Assembly (NCBI RefSeq): GCF_900167135.1
Contig: NZ_FUWZ01000001.1
Coordinates: forward strand, 930,001 to 994,000
Source: Chitinophaga eiseniae
Lineage (GTDB): Bacteria; Bacteroidota; Bacteroidia; Chitinophagales; Chitinophagaceae
Direction: 5' to 3'
Length of the DNA: 64,000 nt
In this document: in pieces, positions 45,774 to 53,751 of the stretch
How the letters are laid out: each line of letters begins with the position of its first letter
Numbering within the stretch: the first letter of the stretch is position 1
Notes under the pieces: generated by a model
What the model was told of the DNA's origin: nothing
The model's database searches: none
What the model saw: the letters and a program-made list of their open reading frames with translations, nothing else
Translations under genes and position numbers: made by a program

Positions 45774-46406
45774 TTAGTGTTTCAGCATGTGGTGGGCATA
45801 GTGGATACCGATGCCATAGGCGCCGCCGTATTTTTTCATCAGGTCAGTTACAGCCTTATAAGTATCCTGACGTGCCCAGTCGCGTTGCAGTTCGAGCAGG
45901 TATTGAATGGCGGTCATAGGTTTTACGCCGGCATGTATCATTCTTTGTACGGAGCGATCGTGTGCTTCAGGGCTCACATCACCACAGGCGTCGGTGATCA
46001 CGTACACATCATAACCTTCTTCGAGTGCGGAGAGGGCGGGTCCTACGATGCATACGCCAGTCCACAGTCCGGCCATGACCAGTTTCTTTTTGCCCTTTCC
46101 TGTGATGGCTTTGTAGGCAGCTTCATCTTCCCAGGTATTCATGGAAGTACGGTCGATATACCCGGAAGTAGCCTGCGGGTAAAATTCTTCGATCTCAGGG
46201 AAGACAGGGCCGGAGAAAGATTCTTCAGCGACAGTGGTGACAATTGTCGGCACGTTGAAAATTTTAGAGGCGCCTGCAACAACAGCAGTATTGGTCCTGA
46301 GTTCACTCAATGCAATACTTTTAGTGGCAAAGCCCATTTGGCCTTCAAAATCGATCAGGACCAGCGCATGATTGTCGGGAGACAATAAGTTGGATGATGG
46401 TTTCAT
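45774..46406 (-). CDS. Isochorismatase-family hydrolase (YcaC-like)
   Basis: A 210-residue cysteine hydrolase. Catalytic triad: Asp19 in LVLIDFEGQ, a Lys in GKGKKKLVMAGL and Cys119 in GLWTGVCIVGPALSALEEGYDVYV. Family members such as YcaC and nicotinamidase hydrolyse amides or related bonds; the residue after the Cys (Ile) fits the YcaC-like group with unknown substrate. It is the first gene of a ten-gene minus-strand operon that ends at 35772, and its upstream region holds the palindrome at 46501. Confidence 0.88.
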   Translation of the reverse strand: MKPSSNLLSPDNHALVLIDFEGQMGFATKSIALSELRTNTAVVAGASKIFNVPTIVTTVAEESFSGPVFPEIEEFYPQATSGYIDRTSMNTWEDEAAYKAITGKGKKKLVMAGLWTGVCIVGPALSALEEGYDVYVITDACGDVSPEAHDRSVQRMIHAGVKPMTAIQYLLELQRDWARQDTYKAVTDLMKKYGGAYGIGIHYAHHMLKH

Positions 46407-46500
46407 TTTTTTAAAAGTTTGCGCCAGGGAGTCAATTCAGATGCCTAATTGTAAGTTGCTGATAGTTAGTTGGTTGTGTTTTTTTAAGATGCTGTGGGGG

Positions 46501-46516
46501 TTACGTTATTTCGTAA
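46501..46516. promoter_or_regulatory. 16-bp palindrome, copy 2
   Basis: TTACGTTATTTCGTAA is the counterpart of the site at 34116. It lies 95 bp before the ATG of the isochorismatase-like gene, the head of the ten-gene operon. A single transcription factor could join the operon to the activator at 34162. Confidence 0.5.
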
Positions 46517-46547
46517 AATTATGACAGGATGTATAAAGTGCTTACAG

Positions 46548-46582
46548 AAACCCCCGTTTACGGCTGCCGTAAACGGGGGTTT
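46548..46582. terminator. Strong hairpin terminator
   Basis: AAACCCCCGTTTACGG (46548-46563) pairs perfectly with CCGTAAACGGGGGTTT (46567-46582) around a 3-nt loop. The 16-bp stem is one of the strongest in the window. The T-run is short (3-4), so it may act mainly as a hairpin pause. It separates the hydrolase gene that ends at 46604 from the downstream operon's control region. Confidence 0.8.
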
Positions 46583-46603
46583 TGCTTATCACGCGCATGA
46601 TGA

Positions 46604-47314
46604 TTAACGGGATACTGCTTCGGCGGCTTCGGCAATAACAGCAGCTACTTTTTGCGGCTGGGACATGAACACAACATGGCTGCCCTGGATCTCGGTGACC
46701 TGTGTATTGGAGCGTTTGTACATCTGCCGCTGGATATCGGGATGGATGCTTTTGTCTTCCGTGGCCACGATGCCGAAAGAGGGCTTGGTCCTCCAGGCGG
46801 CTTCGCTGATAGGAGAGAGGAAACACTCACCGTAGAAGGCGCCCTGCGAGGCGTACATAAAAGCGGCATCTTCCTCCTTCAGATCGGCACAGAAACCGGC
46901 ATGGTATTTCGCTTTGTCATAATAAACAATACCTTTTTCGTTGGGAGGTAATATACCGTTTTCCGGTGCTGGCGGAGCGGATTGGAACCACTGCAAGGCT
47001 GTTTCGTTGTTGTCCGGCTGGAAGGCCGCGATGTATACCAGTCCCGCTACCTTAGGGTGATTGCCGGCTTCAGTGATAACGGCGCCTCCCCATGAGTGGC
47101 CGGCGAGAATGGCCGGGCCATCTTGTGCGTCCAACGCCAGATGGGTAGCGGTCACATCGTCCTTCAAAGAAGTCAGGGGATTTTGTACCACAGTTACCTG
47201 GTACCCTTGTTGGGTAAGGGTTTCATATACGCCTTTGTAGCCGGAGCCGTCTGCGAACGCGCCATGTACCAATACGATGTTTTTTACTGCGGGGAGGTTT
47301 GACTGATTTTTCAT
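46604..47314 (-). CDS. Alpha/beta hydrolase
   Basis: A 236-residue hydrolase: oxyanion part KNIVLVHGAFADGSGYKGVYETLTQQGY, nucleophile Ser in AGHSWGGAVITEAG, and acid/base candidates Asp in ATEDKSIHPD and His in IQGSHVVFMSQP. It looks like the EstC/salicylate-esterase-like group with the FADGS motif. I chose the ATG at 47314, because the upstream extension (to 47500) has no hydrolase character. It ends at the strong terminator and is divergent from the gene at 47627. Confidence 0.85.
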   Translation of the reverse strand: MKNQSNLPAVKNIVLVHGAFADGSGYKGVYETLTQQGYQVTVVQNPLTSLKDDVTATHLALDAQDGPAILAGHSWGGAVITEAGNHPKVAGLVYIAAFQPDNNETALQWFQSAPPAPENGILPPNEKGIVYYDKAKYHAGFCADLKEEDAAFMYASQGAFYGECFLSPISEAAWRTKPSFGIVATEDKSIHPDIQRQMYKRSNTQVTEIQGSHVVFMSQPQKVAAVIAEAAEAVSR

Positions 47315-47626
47315 AATGATTTTTGTTTGATTTTTTTGTTTTCGTGTTAACAATACAAAGGTGCAACGAAAGCGCTGCGTGGTTATTAGACGGATTACCC
47401 GGTGTGTTGTAATTATTTCCCTTTTTGGGATATTAACACTGGAAAAGCTGTCCTGGTTTTTCCGTTGATGGTGAAAACCGGGATTATCTGTGCTGCCCAC
47501 GAAAGTAACATGCGGAGCTGCAGGCCTTTTGCCGGATGAGAGAGATTAAATTTTTTTAATGCAAAAATGTAACAATGGTCGGAGGGGAAGTTGAACAAAA
47601 TTATCCGATCTTCAGAAAAAAAACAT
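47315..47626. other. 312-bp divergent intergenic region
   Basis: Holds the promoters of the hydrolase (minus) and of the unknown gene at 47627 (plus). On the minus strand ACCTTTGTA is close to the Bacteroidota -7 pattern about 45 bp before the hydrolase ATG. I see no convincing operator, RNA gene or repeat in the rest. Confidence 0.5.
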
Positions 47627-48835
47627 ATGCAGCTGACAGAATTAAAAGAAGACATACTTCAAAGGTGGATAGCCGCTTTCGGGGGAATAGACAGGGTAGA
47701 GCAGGCTAAAGCAGCGGCAGTGCGGTATGTGTATGCCCGGAACGAATGTTACCAACTGAATAACTATGACGGCAGGCAGATAACGCCTGACGAAGAGGTG
47801 TTTCCGGAACCAACGGAAGACACCGGGTATAAATATGGACTGGATAAGAAAGGCCGGCCTTGTTACCTGTTTTATGAACATCAGCATAACCAGGTAGCGT
47901 GGGAAGGTTATTTTCACTATAGTGAAGAGGGGGCGTTGTACGTTGAATTTAACAGGAATGAAAGCACACCTGTAAAAGCACAGCGGGTATATATGGAGGC
48001 AGGAAGAGTGGCAGGGTACCAGTCGTGCATGATCAACGGGCTTCAGTTAGGCCCTGCCTATGCAACACTCGCTCCGGCCGTCATGGTGCCACAACTGATA
48101 CAAAACCACGCACTGATTTTAGAGGTGGAAAAATACCGGTATGAAGAGGGGCGTATTGCAGGGACAAAACGTTTGTCCATCGTGCCGGGTATCGGCGAGT
48201 ACCTGTCCGAACAGCAATATGTTTATAACGAAAAGGGTGAATTACAAGAGATTTCGAGAGTAGATGACGGCGGCCATGTGATGTTCGATTATGTAAAGGC
48301 GCCCGAAGGCAAGACATTGGCGGACCTGGCAGATGAACTTTCTATACAGATCGCCGATGCGGTGACGGCGGGTTTGCTGGCGCAGGGTATCGGGGAACCG
48401 CTGACCATTATAGAGCTCAATTACCGGGCAGCAGATAATTATCATCCGCTCGTAAAGTTACTGACTGCGGAAGAACAGCGGCGGTTGGCCGGGGAATTGG
48501 AAGGAGAGGAGCTGATGCAGGCGATGCTTTTCTCTGACGGCGAATATATTACAGTGGATGATGCCGCCCACGCCCGGTTATTAAAGGCATTCACAGACGA
48601 AACACTTCGCAGTGAACAATATGATGTTGCTGACGGAATGATGCACCAGGTAGCCAGGCATCTGACTGCTTCCCGTTTTTCCGGTAAGATACCTTTGGAC
48701 GATCATTTTTTCGTTTATGCGGTAGACTGGAGTTTAAGCGACGATGATACCATCAGCCTGTTGCGCGCCTGCGGTATGTCTGAGGATACTTTTGCGTACT
48801 GGCGTTCGCGTGGCCTCTTCACCGGGGAAGAATAG
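47627..48835 (+). CDS. Hypothetical protein
   Basis: A 402-residue soluble protein I do not recognise. It is rich in acidic residues and short strands such as CYLFYEHQHNQVAWEGYFHYSEEGALYVEFNRN and GEYLSEQQYVYNEKGELQEISRV, which resemble repeat-like beta hairpins seen in immunity or Rhs-neighbour proteins; that link is a guess. The C-terminal 120 residues look helical (LTAEEQRRLAGELEGEELMQAMLF, YAVDWSLSDDDTISLLRAC). No signal peptide or membrane segment. The start at 47627 lies 3' of an in-frame TTG at 47591. It is a single gene. Confidence 0.6.
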   Translation: MQLTELKEDILQRWIAAFGGIDRVEQAKAAAVRYVYARNECYQLNNYDGRQITPDEEVFPEPTEDTGYKYGLDKKGRPCYLFYEHQHNQVAWEGYFHYSEEGALYVEFNRNESTPVKAQRVYMEAGRVAGYQSCMINGLQLGPAYATLAPAVMVPQLIQNHALILEVEKYRYEEGRIAGTKRLSIVPGIGEYLSEQQYVYNEKGELQEISRVDDGGHVMFDYVKAPEGKTLADLADELSIQIADAVTAGLLAQGIGEPLTIIELNYRAADNYHPLVKLLTAEEQRRLAGELEGEELMQAMLFSDGEYITVDDAAHARLLKAFTDETLRSEQYDVADGMMHQVARHLTASRFSGKIPLDDHFFVYAVDWSLSDDDTISLLRACGMSEDTFAYWRSRGLFTGEE

Positions 48836-48907
48836 GAATAGCTATCGCTTTGTCTCCTGTTATTACCGGTCTGGAGAGGATGCCGGACACGTCTCCGGTT
48901 GCATTCA

Positions 48908-49954
48908 TCACCAGCGTTTCAGCTTTTTAATATAGGTGGTCAGTTCATTGGCCATCAGCTGATGTTCGGCCAGGTCGGGATGTCCGCCGCAACCGCTTTG
49001 ATATTTCCTGCTATAAAAGTACTTACTCACCTTTTTATCCTGCATGGCAGCTACTACGGCAGTGATATGCCGTTGTAATACCGGTGAAAACGTGGGATCT
49101 GCCATGGGGCTGTCGATGCAGACGATGCTGGCTGCCGGGTAATACGTTCGCAGTTTTTTCAGGAACCCGACATAGGCCTGGCAGAAGCGGGCAGAATCCT
49201 GTGGACCGTCATTTTCACCGAGGGTGACGGTCACCACATCCGGCTGGTAGTTGGCGAAGTCCCAAAGGATAGAGTCGCGGTGCATATTGATTTTATCAAA
49301 TACCTGCGGCATGGTGAATGACATACCACAACAGCTTTGGATAAGCCCGATGCCGGAAACGGAGCTGAGCTGCCACTGGGCGTTGAGCCTGCGGGCTGTC
49401 AGCGCACCATAACTTTTCCAGGCGTTGTGCTGATCATACCATTGACCCTGTCCGCAGGGTTTGGCCGATTGATCGCTGCCGGCGCCGCAGGTGATGGAAT
49501 TGCCGATGAATTCAATTTTTCGTATAGGTGATACCGGTAGTGGCAGCAATTCCTGGCAGCGCAAACCGGCGAATTCGAGATAGCCGATACCGGCTTCGGT
49601 ATTTTTACAGATAACGATGGTATGCGGACCGTCGTTCAGTCCCTGGTGCAGGCGTATCGTATCGCTTTTGCCCAGCAGCTGTTGACGGACGGGCGGTTTG
49701 TTATCGATAATAATGGAAACATAGTTGTGACTGGTGCCGTATAACATTTCATCGTTCAGCACGATCTCGCAGCGCGGCCCTTTGAAGCGGGCGGTCACAT
49801 ACACCCCGGGGGCCCAGAAGCGGGGCGTGGCGGGACGGGAGAAGTCAATACGGCCCACATATTCAAAGTAGCCGTTATCGGCAGGGTAAAAAGTGTCAGC
49901 GTGGCTGGTTTGCCACAGCAGGCAGCTCAGTAACAGGACAAGGATCTTATACAC
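48908..49954 (-). CDS. CE2-like SGNH carbohydrate esterase (secreted)
   Basis: A 348-residue secreted protein with a signal peptide (MYKILVLLLSCLLWQTSHA). The N-terminal jelly roll (~20-140, RFWAPGVYVTARFKGPRCEIVLND) precedes an SGNH hydrolase: Ser153 in FIGNSITCGAGS, Asn in TLGENDGP, and the catalytic Asp/His in CGGHPDLAEHQ. This two-part layout is that of CE2 acetylesterases, which deacetylate xylo- or mannooligosaccharides. It is transcribed alone, but nearby genes include a GPH symporter and an AGE-family epimerase, which fit mannan breakdown. Confidence 0.88.
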   Translation of the reverse strand: MYKILVLLLSCLLWQTSHADTFYPADNGYFEYVGRIDFSRPATPRFWAPGVYVTARFKGPRCEIVLNDEMLYGTSHNYVSIIIDNKPPVRQQLLGKSDTIRLHQGLNDGPHTIVICKNTEAGIGYLEFAGLRCQELLPLPVSPIRKIEFIGNSITCGAGSDQSAKPCGQGQWYDQHNAWKSYGALTARRLNAQWQLSSVSGIGLIQSCCGMSFTMPQVFDKINMHRDSILWDFANYQPDVVTVTLGENDGPQDSARFCQAYVGFLKKLRTYYPAASIVCIDSPMADPTFSPVLQRHITAVVAAMQDKKVSKYFYSRKYQSGCGGHPDLAEHQLMANELTTYIKKLKRW

Positions 49955-49978
49955 CGTCTGTAAGTTTAAGGGATGTTT

Positions 49979-49986
49979 TATATTTG
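49979..49986 (+). promoter_or_regulatory. Bacteroidota -7 box of the YihY-like gene
   Basis: TATATTTG matches TAnnTTTG exactly and lies 49 bp before the ATG at 50036, in the divergent region with the CE2-like gene. Confidence 0.45.
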
Positions 49987-50035
49987 CAGTTGTGGTTATA
50001 CGGTAAATTAAGCATTACGGGCCGAATTGTCAAAC

Positions 50036-50992
50036 ATGGGTGAGATAACAACAACAAAAAGAAAGCCTTACTGGCGTCTCCTGCTACTGTCCTTTAAAGA
50101 CGCCTATCAGTCTTTGCAGGCCAACGACCCGTTGCGGCTGGCAGGAGCTACCGCTTTTTTTACCACGTTTGCCCTGCCTGCCATCCTGGTGATCCTCATA
50201 CAATTGCTGCGTCTTATTTTCCGGATGGAACATCCGGGCCGTCGTTTGTCCATGCAGCTGGAAGCGTTGTTTGGCGTGGAGACGGCCGAAGCGATCGTGC
50301 AAACGCTGCGGGCATTCCGGAGCATTGCGCAGAACTGGCTGATCGGCATCGCAGGATTCCTCTTTCTGCTGTTTGTCGCCACCACCCTGTTTAAAATCAT
50401 CAAGGGCTCTATCAATGAATTGTGGAAGATAAAGCCTGTCCACCGTGCCAGCTTCGGCCAGATCATGGTGTCGCGACTGAGAGGTGTGCTGGTGATCTTT
50501 TTCGCGGGGCTGCTGTTCCTCATCGATGTGGTAACAGAAGCGGCCCAGGCTTTTTTAGGGAAATACATCAGCATCTACCTGCCGGCGCTGGCATCTTACT
50601 ATAACAGCGCGCTTAACTATGTACTATCGGTGCTGATCGTCACCGCCTGGTTTTATCTCGTTTTTTATTTTATTCCCGACGGGCGGCCGCGGATGAAACC
50701 GGGCATTGTCGGCGCACTGGTGACCGGCATTCTTTTCAGTATCGGGAAGATAGTCCTGAAAGTATTACTCACCTACAGCAGTATCAACACCCTCTACGGC
50801 GCATCTGCATCTACCGTGCTATTGCTGCTGTTTATGTTCTATTCTTCCATTATCTTCTATTTCGGCGCCGCTTTTACCAATGCCTGGTCTTCCCATATCG
50901 GTATGCCTATCCGTGCGGCCCACCATGCCGCGCATTATGAGCTGAAAACGGCGGAAGAGCAACCACCTGCTCCGGATAAGAAATTACCGTAA
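50036..50992 (+). CDS. YihY/BrkB-family membrane protein
   Basis: A 318-residue membrane protein with six hydrophobic segments, including LAGATAFFTTFALPAILVILIQLL, LIGIAGFLFLLFVATTLFKIIKGSINELW and STVLLLLFMFYSSIIFYFGAAFTNAW. These match the YihY/virulence-factor BrkB family (PF03631), once confused with RNase BN. Function is not settled. The ATG at 50036 is used; a TTG at 50027 would add three residues. It is followed by the GPH symporter after about 80 bp. Confidence 0.88.
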   Translation: MGEITTTKRKPYWRLLLLSFKDAYQSLQANDPLRLAGATAFFTTFALPAILVILIQLLRLIFRMEHPGRRLSMQLEALFGVETAEAIVQTLRAFRSIAQNWLIGIAGFLFLLFVATTLFKIIKGSINELWKIKPVHRASFGQIMVSRLRGVLVIFFAGLLFLIDVVTEAAQAFLGKYISIYLPALASYYNSALNYVLSVLIVTAWFYLVFYFIPDGRPRMKPGIVGALVTGILFSIGKIVLKVLLTYSSINTLYGASASTVLLLLFMFYSSIIFYFGAAFTNAWSSHIGMPIRAAHHAAHYELKTAEEQPPAPDKKLP

Positions 50993-51072
50993 TCAGATAA
51001 ATAAGTATTACAGAAAATGTATTTTGTGGGAATAGTTTTGCCTGACAATATCAGCCAGCTTTATACCCACGT

Positions 51073-52452
51073 ATGGACAACCAAATAACACTCAAGGAAA
51101 AAATCGGCTATGGTTTTGGCGATATGGCTTCTTCTATGTTCTGGAAGCTGTTCGGTATGTACCTGTTGTTTTTTTATACCGATGTGATGGGAATCACCGC
51201 CGCCGCTGCAGGCACCCTGTTTCTCATCACCCGTATCTGGGACACGTTTTTTGACCCTGTTGTAGGCGCGATGGCCGACCGTACTGGTTCCCGCTGGGGT
51301 AAGTTCCGCCCGTATCTCCTTTACATGGCACTCCCATTTGGTATTATCGGGGTGCTTACTTTTACAACACCTGCCTATAGCGCTTCAGGCAAACTGATCT
51401 ACGCCTATGTCACTTATTCCGCGATGATGATGATCTATTCGCTGATCAATGTACCATATGCCTCTTTGCTGGGCGTTATCTCGCCGGACGGGCGTGACAG
51501 GAATACACTGGCTTCTTTCCGGATGGCGTTTGCCTTTGGCGGCAGCCTGCTGGCCGTGGCGCTGATGGAGCCGCTGGTCAGCACTTTCAGCGAAGGGGCC
51601 ACGCCGCAACGCGGCTGGCAGCTGGGAGTGGCTGTCATCGCGCTGATCTGCGTACTGCTGTTCCTGTTATGCTTTGCCTGGGTGAAAGAACGGGTGAAGC
51701 CGACCTTTGAACAATCTGCTTCCCTGAAAGACGATCTGCGGGATCTGTGGCAGAACAGGCCATGGTGGATATTATTAGGTGCGGGCGTGGCGGCGCTTAT
51801 TTTCAATTCCATCCGCGATGGCGCCACCCTCTACTATTTCAAATATTTTATTCAGCAGGACGCTGCCTTTGTGTTGGGCAATACCAGGGTGACTTATTCC
51901 ACCCTTTACCTGCTGATAGGCCAGGGCGCCAATATCCTGGGCGTGGTCCTGGCGTCGCCGGTAGGCAACCGCATCGGTAAAAAGAACACCTATCTCTACG
52001 CCATGGTGATCGCCTCTGTGTGCAGCATCGGCTTTTCCTGGCTGCAGAAGGAGCAGCTGGCGCTTATTTATGTGTTTCAGTGCATCATCAGCGTTTGTGC
52101 GGGGATTGTCTTCCCGTTGTTATGGTCCATGTACGCGGATATTGCAGACTATTCTGAATGGCGGAATGGCCGCAGGGCCACAGGGCTTATCTTCTCTTCT
52201 TCTTCTATGTCGCAGAAATTCGGCTGGACGATCGGCGGCGCCATTACCGGCTGGCTGCTGGGATATTTCGGTTTTCAGGCCAACAGTGTACAGGCGCATG
52301 CTACGCAGCAGGGTATCGTGCTGATGTTGAGCTGGCTGCCCGCCGGAGGAGCGTTATTGTCTATTCTCTTTATCGTTTTATATCCTTTATCGGAAGACCG
52401 TATCTCCCTTATTGACCAGGAACTGGCGCTCCGCAAACAACAACTTAACTGA
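51073..52452 (+). CDS. GPH-family sugar:cation symporter
   Basis: A 459-residue 12-helix transporter. The opening EKIGYGFGDMASSMFWKLFGMYLLFFYTDVMGI and the loop RIWDTFFDPVVGAMADRTGSRWGKFRPYLL are the hallmarks of the glycoside-pentoside-hexuronide (MelB-like) family with the cation-binding Asp in DPVVGAMAD. It should import a di- or oligosaccharide with Na+ or H+. Its stop overlaps the start of the AGE-family epimerase by 1 bp (ATGA), so the two are translationally coupled and probably handle the same sugar. Confidence 0.92.
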   Translation: MDNQITLKEKIGYGFGDMASSMFWKLFGMYLLFFYTDVMGITAAAAGTLFLITRIWDTFFDPVVGAMADRTGSRWGKFRPYLLYMALPFGIIGVLTFTTPAYSASGKLIYAYVTYSAMMMIYSLINVPYASLLGVISPDGRDRNTLASFRMAFAFGGSLLAVALMEPLVSTFSEGATPQRGWQLGVAVIALICVLLFLLCFAWVKERVKPTFEQSASLKDDLRDLWQNRPWWILLGAGVAALIFNSIRDGATLYYFKYFIQQDAAFVLGNTRVTYSTLYLLIGQGANILGVVLASPVGNRIGKKNTYLYAMVIASVCSIGFSWLQKEQLALIYVFQCIISVCAGIVFPLLWSMYADIADYSEWRNGRRATGLIFSSSSMSQKFGWTIGGAITGWLLGYFGFQANSVQAHATQQGIVLMLSWLPAGGALLSILFIVLYPLSEDRISLIDQELALRKQQLN

Positions 52453-53630
52453 TGATACAACAGGCATTAAAACAGGCACTACAGACCGAATTGCACCGTA
52501 TCCTTCATTACTGGACCACCTGCCTGCCGGATGAACAATACGGCGGCTTTTACGGAAAGGTGGATCATTACAACAACGTCGATACACTGGCGCCCAAAGG
52601 GGCAGTGCTGAATGCACGTATCCTGTGGACATTCGCTGCAGCGTATAACCTTACGGGTGATGCCTCACTGCTGCCACTGGCGCGCCGTGCGGAATGCTGG
52701 TTCAGAGAACATTTGCTGGATACGGAGCATGGTGGCGTATACTGGGCAGCGGACCACGAAGGCCGTCCGCTGGAAACCAAAAAACAAGTGTATGCCATCG
52801 CTTTCGCCATCTATGCCTACAGCGAATATTACCGGGCCACCAAAGAAGAAGCGGCGCGTGCTGTCGCCATCCGCTTGTATAATACTTTACAGCGGTACGC
52901 TTATGATCATAAGCTTGGGGGCTATTTTGAAGCGTTTACGCGCGAATGGAAGCCGTTGCAGGACCAGCGGCTCAGTGAAAAAGACGCCAACGAAAAAAAG
53001 ACGATGAACACGCATCTGCACGTGCTGGAAGCTTACGCCAACCTCTATACGGTATGGCCGGAAAGTACGCTGAAGAAGAACATACAGGATTTGTTGCAGC
53101 TGTTCCGCGATCGCATCATCGACCGTAAAAGCGGGCATCTGCATCTCTTTTTCAACGAGCAATGGCAGGTAAAAGGCCGGCTGGTATCCTACGGGCACGA
53201 TATAGAAGCCAGCTGGCTGCTGCTGGAGGCAGCGCAGGCGATCCACGATGCTGAACTCACGGCCTACTTCAAAGCCATGGCGCTGAAGATGGCGCTGGCA
53301 ACAGAAGAAGGCCTTGCCCGTGATGGTGGATTATGGTATGAATATGAACCCTCCACACAGCACATGGTAGCAGAAAAGCACTGGTGGCCGCAGGCGGAAG
53401 CCATCGTAGGATTTGTAAATGCGTGGCAGCTGCAGCCTTCCGGCAGGTTCCTGCAGCGGGCGTACGACTGCTGGACGTTCACCGAAAAACATCTGCTGGA
53501 CAGAACAAATGGTGAATGGTATTGGGGCATCCGGGAAGATGGTACCGTGATGGAGGAGGATAAGGCCGGCCTGTGGAAATGCCCGTATCATAACGCCCGG
53601 GCCTGCATGGAAATTATGAAACGTTTATAA
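52452..53630 (+). CDS. AGE-family epimerase, cellobiose 2-epimerase-like
   Basis: A 392-residue (alpha/alpha)6-barrel enzyme. Three His sites typical of cellobiose 2-epimerases are visible: MNTHLHVLEAYANL, SYGHDIEASWLLLEA and KCPYHNARACME. The Trp/Arg-rich pocket lines (DEQYGGFYGKVDH, AVLNARILWTFAAAY) are also present. CE enzymes turn beta-1,4-mannobiose into mannosylglucose or cellobiose into glucosylmannose; length ~390 fits. The start overlaps the transporter stop. Together with the CE2-like esterase it suggests mannan or cellulose disaccharide use, although a partner phosphorylase is not in the window. Confidence 0.88.
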   Translation: MIQQALKQALQTELHRILHYWTTCLPDEQYGGFYGKVDHYNNVDTLAPKGAVLNARILWTFAAAYNLTGDASLLPLARRAECWFREHLLDTEHGGVYWAADHEGRPLETKKQVYAIAFAIYAYSEYYRATKEEAARAVAIRLYNTLQRYAYDHKLGGYFEAFTREWKPLQDQRLSEKDANEKKTMNTHLHVLEAYANLYTVWPESTLKKNIQDLLQLFRDRIIDRKSGHLHLFFNEQWQVKGRLVSYGHDIEASWLLLEAAQAIHDAELTAYFKAMALKMALATEEGLARDGGLWYEYEPSTQHMVAEKHWWPQAEAIVGFVNAWQLQPSGRFLQRAYDCWTFTEKHLLDRTNGEWYWGIREDGTVMEEDKAGLWKCPYHNARACMEIMKRL

Positions 53631-53650
53631 CCCATATTCGCGTATTCCCC

Positions 53651-53748
53651 TAAGCCGGTAACCCTGGGCTACATTGTACACAGCCGCCTCGTTGGGCTTT
53701 ATGCCTATGTTGCGGATTAAGCAAATTGTAGCCCAAGGTATTTGGGTA
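53651..53748. repeat. Decayed REP-like palindromic element
   Basis: TGGGCTACA (53665-53673) and TGTAGCCCA (53728-53736) are exact inverted copies; longer arms (CCTGGGCTACA-ATTT type) pair imperfectly. Between them lies GCCTCGTTGGGCTTTATGCC, which resembles the inner part of palindromic repeats scattered in Chitinophagaceae and related genomes. It fills the space between the epimerase and the convergent lyase and may also act as a terminator. The family link is from memory of such repeats. Confidence 0.5.
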
Positions 53749-53751
53749 CTA

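Noticed and set aside
46426..46440. TGGCGCAAACTTTTA as a sigma-54 promoter for the ten-gene operon
   Set aside because: The -24 GG is present but the -12 GC is missing at the needed 10-bp spacing. The similar TGGCATTTGC site near 34101 fails in the same way.
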